From the NCBI GenBank assembly GCA_002441005.1, contig DJWO01000014.1, positions 1 through 64,000 of the forward strand: 64,000 nt of DNA, given 5' to 3'. Below the pieces are notes generated by a model. The model saw only the letters and a program-made list of their open reading frames with translations, was not told the DNA's origin and did not search any database. This DNA is from Candidatus Aminicenantes bacterium UBA6228 (GTDB lineage Bacteria; Acidobacteriota; Aminicenantia; Aminicenantales; Saccharicenantaceae). Positions 61,062 through 64,000 of this stretch are shown here, piece by piece. Position numbers and translations under genes: made by a program. Within the stretch, counting starts at the first letter, position 1. Each line of letters begins with the position of its first letter.

Positions 61062-61586
61062 ATGATTGAAATTGAAGTTAAGATTAAGGTCCCGGATCTC
61101 AAAACCACCAGGCAGAAACTGCTTGAACTGGGCTGTCAGATAGTTCGTGATTTTTACCGTGAGTGGAATGCCCTCTACGATTTTCCGGATGGGCGGCTGG
61201 CCAGGCAGCAGGAAGCTTTAAGGCTGAGGCTGGCTGGCCAGAAGGCCTTCATTACTTATAAAGGCCCACCCCAAAAATCCAGATCATTCAAAATAAGAGA
61301 AGAATTTGAGTCTGAAATAAAAAGTATTAAAGATTTTAAAAAAATTCTAAAAAAGTTAGGGCTGAGGCCGGTTTTTGAATACCGCAAAAAAAGAATGCTG
61401 GCCCGTTTTGACCGGGTTAGAATCACTCTGGATGAATCGGAGGTCGGCTGCTTTTTAGAGCTGGAAGGCAAGAGAAGCGATATTGTCAGACTGGCTGAAA
61501 AACTGGGTTATAGCCGGCGGGATTTTATCAAATCAGATTATGTTCAGATGATAATAGCTAAACGGCAGAAAGATCACTCGTCATGA
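61062..61586 (+). CDS. CYTH-domain protein (class IV adenylate cyclase CyaB-like)
   Basis: 174 residues. The CYTH signature EIEVKIKV (ExExK) lies at residues 3-10, and further charged strands (LRLRLAGQKAFITYKGP, IREEFESEI, KKRMLARFDRVRITLDE, CFLELEG) line the tunnel that binds triphosphates. Family members are adenylate cyclases, thiamine triphosphatases or tripolyphosphatases; which one is not clear here. It overlaps the convergent rpoZ by 13 bases at the 3' end. Confidence 0.88.
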   Translation: MIEIEVKIKVPDLKTTRQKLLELGCQIVRDFYREWNALYDFPDGRLARQQEALRLRLAGQKAFITYKGPPQKSRSFKIREEFESEIKSIKDFKKILKKLGLRPVFEYRKKRMLARFDRVRITLDESEVGCFLELEGKRSDIVRLAEKLGYSRRDFIKSDYVQMIIAKRQKDHSS

Positions 61587-61966
61587 TCATCTGATTGACC
61601 TTCGTCTTCTATTTCATCTTCTTCGATTTCAAATTCATCGTCCAGCTCTTCCAGGTCCTCCGCCCCAATTTCTTCTTCCTCCGGTTGGGCTAAATCATGC
61701 TCTTCGGCCGGAACCTCTGTTTCTGTTTCAGCAGCTTCGAGTGGCAGGGCTTCAGTCAGGATAACTTCTTCCTGGCCTGCTTCTTCAGGCTTATAAGGCA
61801 GAATCTCATACTGAACGGCACCAGACCTGACTTCTTCTTCGGCCACCCGGATCTGGTTTTTATATTTAGATCTTATCTTAGGCCGCTCACCTTTAAGCAG
61901 TTGCTTGGCTCTTTGAGCAGCCACAATGACAAACCGGAATTTGCTATCGAAGGTGTTCTGTTCCAA
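61574..61966 (-). CDS. rpoZ: RNA polymerase omega subunit with a long acidic tail
   Basis: 130 residues. The first 75 or so match omega: SKFRFVIVAAQRAKQLLKG, then KYKNQIRVAEEEVRSGAVQYEI. It assists folding and assembly of the beta' subunit. The last 60 residues are strongly acidic, with runs of Glu and Asp, longer and more acidic than in typical omega proteins (about 70-90 residues). The start is TTG at 61966 with AGGAG nine bases upstream; no ATG is nearby. It overlaps the end of the CYTH gene. Divergent from the symporter gene across 262 bases. Confidence 0.85.
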   Translation of the reverse strand: MEQNTFDSKFRFVIVAAQRAKQLLKGERPKIRSKYKNQIRVAEEEVRSGAVQYEILPYKPEEAGQEEVILTEALPLEAAETETEVPAEEHDLAQPEEEEIGAEDLEELDDEFEIEEDEIEDEGQSDDHDE

Positions 61967-62009
61967 AGATAATCTCTCCTTCTTCGGTCATCCTTTCAAA
62001 TAATAAGTA

Positions 62010-62038
62010 AAAATAGCAGATTTTTCTTTAAATTTCAA
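62010..62038 (-). promoter_or_regulatory. Promoter for rpoZ
   Basis: Minus-strand TTGAAA (62033-62038), 17-base spacer, TATTTT (62010-62015). Leader about 40 bases. Confidence 0.4.
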
Positions 62039-62126
62039 GAGAGACTGCTCTCAAGAAAAATTCCTAAATAGAGGAGACAGGTCTTTTGGCCCGAGAAATT
62101 TACGGCTGAAACTTTTGAATTTTTTA

Positions 62127-62155
62127 TTGACAGCCCTATTGACCTGTGTTAAAGA
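62127..62155 (+). promoter_or_regulatory. Possible promoter for the alanine:cation symporter gene
   Basis: Perfect TTGACA (62127-62132) with a weak TAAAGA (62150-62155) at 17 bases. A second TTGACC follows 11 bases after the first, and TATACT lies further on, so the exact start is unclear. Confidence 0.35.
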
Positions 62156-62228
62156 AACTAAAGTTATACTTAGGATTATATAACAACCTGATAAGACAGG
62201 CTTATTTGCTTACAGAGGAGCAGCCGAA

Positions 62229-63605
62229 ATGGAACTTTTCCTGAACAATCTGGCAAGCTGGCTGGATAAAACAGCCTCTAACATCTGGACAATTATGGTT
62301 CCGATATTATTCGGGGTTGGTTTGATTTTAAGCATCAGACTTGGTTTCATTCAATTCAGAAAACTGGGAACGGCTTTCAAAGTAATGTTCAGCCGCCGGT
62401 CAAGAAAAGGCGGCGGGGAAGGAGATGTCTCCCCATTCGCCGCTGTTTCCACTGCTCTGGCGGCAACCGTCGGGAATGGAAATATTGCCGGCGTGGCCAC
62501 GGCCCTCTACTGGGGAGGGCCAGGGGCTATTTTCTGGATGTGGATTTGTGGTTTCCTGGGGATGGCGACTAAATTCTCTGAAGCCTTTCTGGGAGTTCTC
62601 TTCCGGGAAAAACATCCGGATGGAACAATTGCCGGCGGCCCGATGTATTACATCAAAAACGGCCTGAATAAAACTAAATTTGCTATTTTTCTGGCTGGTT
62701 TTTTTGCCGTTTGTGGGACCTTTGCTGCTCTCTTCGGCACCGGCAACATGATGCAAAGCAACCAGATGTCCCTGGCCATTAAAACTCAGTTCGGCATTTC
62801 TCCGATCATAACGGGAGCAGTAATCACTTTTTTTGTTGGCCTGGTGGTTATTGGTGGGATTAAAAGAATTAGCGCCGTAGCCGAGAGATTGGTTCCCGCC
62901 ATGATTGTTCTCTACCTCGCGGCAGGAATCATTGTTCTTATAGACAATGCCGGCGCCTTACCTAATGCCTTCAAGTTAATTTTCCAATATGCTTTCACAC
63001 CGGCGGCAGCCACCGGTGGCTTTGTTGGCGCTGCTATCAAACAGGCTATTCAGTTTGGCGCCAGGCGTGGCATTCTCTCCAATGAGGCTGGCCTGGGAAG
63101 TGCTCCTATTGCCCATGCTGCGGCTCAGACTCCCAGTCCGCTTCACCAGGGCCTGATCGGCGTCATGGAAGTATTTATTGATACGATTATCGTCTGTACT
63201 TTTACTGCTCTGATTAATCTGTCTTCTGGTGTCTGGACGAGCGGAGTATCGGGTTCAGCTATGACAGTTTCGGCTTTTTCGAAAACTTTGCCCCATGTCG
63301 GCGGGATCGTTGTCTCTCTCTGTTCCTTTCTATTTGGCTATACGACCATTGTTGGCTGGTGTTATTATGGCGAGCAATGCCTTAAATACCTGTTTGGCCT
63401 CAAGGTTACAATGCCTTACCGGATAATTTTTATCGCCCTGACATTTATCGGTGCAGTAGTCTCGATTGAAATCGTTTTCTTTATGGGTGATATCGCCAAT
63501 GCCTTTATGGCCTTGCCTAATCTGATCGGCCTGCTCTTACTGTCAGGCGTACTGGCACATAAAGTTAAAGAAATGAAGAAACGTTATCCCAATCTCTTAG
63601 AATAG
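62229..63605 (+). CDS. Alanine/glycine:cation symporter, AGCS family
   Basis: An inner-membrane Na+-coupled importer for alanine or glycine, 458 residues, about eleven membrane segments, normal length. The family signature GNGNIAGVATALYWGGPGA is at about 80-100, followed by FWMWICGFLGMATKFSEAFL. The GGPMYYIKNG and the RRGILSNEAGLGSAPIAHAAA segment (around 280) are also diagnostic. GAGGAG lies 8 bases before the ATG. No regulator or riboswitch is recognised upstream. It fits an amino-acid-fermenting lifestyle together with tdh, hutH and the methionine lyase-like gene. Confidence 0.93.
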   Translation: MELFLNNLASWLDKTASNIWTIMVPILFGVGLILSIRLGFIQFRKLGTAFKVMFSRRSRKGGGEGDVSPFAAVSTALAATVGNGNIAGVATALYWGGPGAIFWMWICGFLGMATKFSEAFLGVLFREKHPDGTIAGGPMYYIKNGLNKTKFAIFLAGFFAVCGTFAALFGTGNMMQSNQMSLAIKTQFGISPIITGAVITFFVGLVVIGGIKRISAVAERLVPAMIVLYLAAGIIVLIDNAGALPNAFKLIFQYAFTPAAATGGFVGAAIKQAIQFGARRGILSNEAGLGSAPIAHAAAQTPSPLHQGLIGVMEVFIDTIIVCTFTALINLSSGVWTSGVSGSAMTVSAFSKTLPHVGGIVVSLCSFLFGYTTIVGWCYYGEQCLKYLFGLKVTMPYRIIFIALTFIGAVVSIEIVFFMGDIANAFMALPNLIGLLLLSGVLAHKVKEMKKRYPNLLE

Positions 63606-63699
63606 GACCGGGTGCTATCTGCATATTCTTTCGCCTTCTTCGTGGACGCTTTTATACGAAGTATCGAAGTGAAAGCCAGACACGTTGACCGCCATTTTG

Positions 63700-63716
63700 C
63701 TAACAGAATCTGTTAG
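63700..63716. repeat. Perfect palindrome in the terminal intergenic region
   Basis: CTAACAGA, one central base, TCTGTTAG. It lies between the ends of two convergent genes and has no T-run, so a terminator is unlikely. Function unknown. Confidence 0.4.
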
Positions 63717-63827
63717 TCCAGGGTCATCATGTTCCCGGTCTCCCATTTTCCCTGGATCCAGGCACCCAGCCGGACGGCATCCAGGTCAATAAAATCATTA
63801 AAAGCCTGGCAGGTGAACAGCAAACAG

Positions 63828-64000
63828 TCAGTATTCCTTAATAATATCGTCCTCAGTTTCAAAAAGGCCATCAGGGCCAGCTGAGCAAAGACTGAACGTA
63901 CTGTCAGAAACTCTTTCGTATTTTATTTCGTGTCCCCAGCCGTCGGTCAGACTCAAGCCATATGATCTCGCTCTCTGCCATTCCTTTAGAGATTCTGGTG
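63828..64000 (-). CDS. GspG-like type II pseudopilin, C-terminal end only
   Basis: The last 56 codons of a minus-strand gene that begins beyond the right edge, ending with TGA at 63828-63830. The translation contains LTDGWGHEIKYERV, then SAGPDGLFETEDDI before the stop. This matches the C-terminal pattern of major pseudopilins (DxWGxPxxY followed by SxGxDGxxGTxDDI). Such proteins form the type II secretion pseudopilus or related fibres. The N-terminal prepilin signal is outside the window, so the exact pilin class is uncertain. Confidence 0.62.
   Translation of the reverse strand, partial: PESLKEWQRARSYGLSLTDGWGHEIKYERVSDSTFSLCSAGPDGLFETEDDIIKEY

Noticed and set aside
61967..62228. Possible glycine or other riboswitch upstream of the amino acid symporter
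   Set aside because: I looked for the conserved glycine aptamer blocks and found none; only a 5-bp stem and the rpoZ and symporter promoters are visible.
63640..63680. loxP-like sequence (TATACGAAGTAT) near the right end
   Set aside because: Only one arm resembles loxP; the second arm and 8-base spacer are missing, and no recombinase is near.
63716..63900. A second minus-strand open frame overlapping the pseudopilin end and running to a TAA near 63715
   Set aside because: It is open for about 65 codons with plausible amino acids, but it overlaps the convincing pseudopilin frame, has no standard start near its beginning, and matches no family I know. Not called.
1..64000. CRISPR arrays, tRNA or rRNA genes, insertion sequences, phage genes
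   Set aside because: No regularly spaced repeats, no cloverleaf or TPsiC-type signatures noticed in the intergenic spaces, and no transposase, integrase or phage structural protein among the coding regions.

Overview
The window reads as one contiguous, gene-dense chromosomal segment of a diderm (Gram-negative), probably anaerobic and fermentative heterotroph. The diderm cell plan is shown by BamA, Skp, a LolC/E-LolD pair, FabZ, a LolA-like protein and many signal peptides and lipoboxes. The redox genes (NuoE/NuoF-like, NuoG-like, NfnA, NfnB) and the amino-acid and sugar degradation genes suggest ferredoxin- and NAD(P)H-balanced fermentation. Gene content resembles Candidatus Aminicenantes or a relative of Acidobacteriota; this is an impression from gene content, not a computed placement. 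I see no phage, IS element, CRISPR array, rRNA or tRNA.

Layout. 0-12 kb: a secreted TPR-thioredoxin protein, a methionine gamma-lyase-like enzyme, a hotdog thioesterase, an MFS transporter, an HtrA-type protease, an inactivated beta-lactamase-like lipoprotein, an atypical SDR, a histidine ammonia-lyase with a Cys in its MIO triad, and an SDR-type threonine dehydrogenase. 12-21 kb: spermidine synthase, UppP, a SPOR-SpoIID protein, a GH97 glycosidase, a PAS-GGDEF diguanylate cyclase and a LolA-like protein. 20.8-29.9 kb (minus strand): an envelope and housekeeping block, GNAT-ribH-nusB-lysS-lolC/E-lolD followed by bamA-skp-fabZ. 30-38 kb: a Lon-like protease, rluB (apparently with an AUU start), an orphan pyruvate-kinase C-domain protein, twin MacB-type permeases, a long AlaX and RNase HIII.

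38.6-47.7 kb is the most interesting region. It is a tightly packed minus-strand operon: amidohydrolase, NuoE-like, NuoF/HydB-like, a NuoG-like protein with no catalytic Mo ligand, NfnA and NfnB. It looks like a five-subunit NADH/NADPH/ferredoxin electron-bifurcating transhydrogenase that merges a HydBC-type core with Nfn. 47.9-57.2 kb: a GHMP kinase, an EF-P with Arg at the loop tip, a propeller protein with an S55 (SpoIVB-type) protein, and a serine-palmitoyltransferase-like synthase divergent from an epimerase-type SDR and a FabH-like synthase (a possible sphingoid-lipid locus). 57.2-64 kb: a DUF885 protein with its HExxPGH motif lost, TatD, a prenyl synthase, a CYTH protein, RpoZ with a long acidic tail, an alanine:cation symporter, and the 3' end of a GspG-like pseudopilin running off the right edge.

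Promoters of the TTGACA-N17-TATAAT type can be picked out in front of most transcription units. Two of them, for bamA and the gene at 55146, sit so close to the ATG that the messages may be leaderless. Promoter calls come from reading hexamers and spacing by eye.
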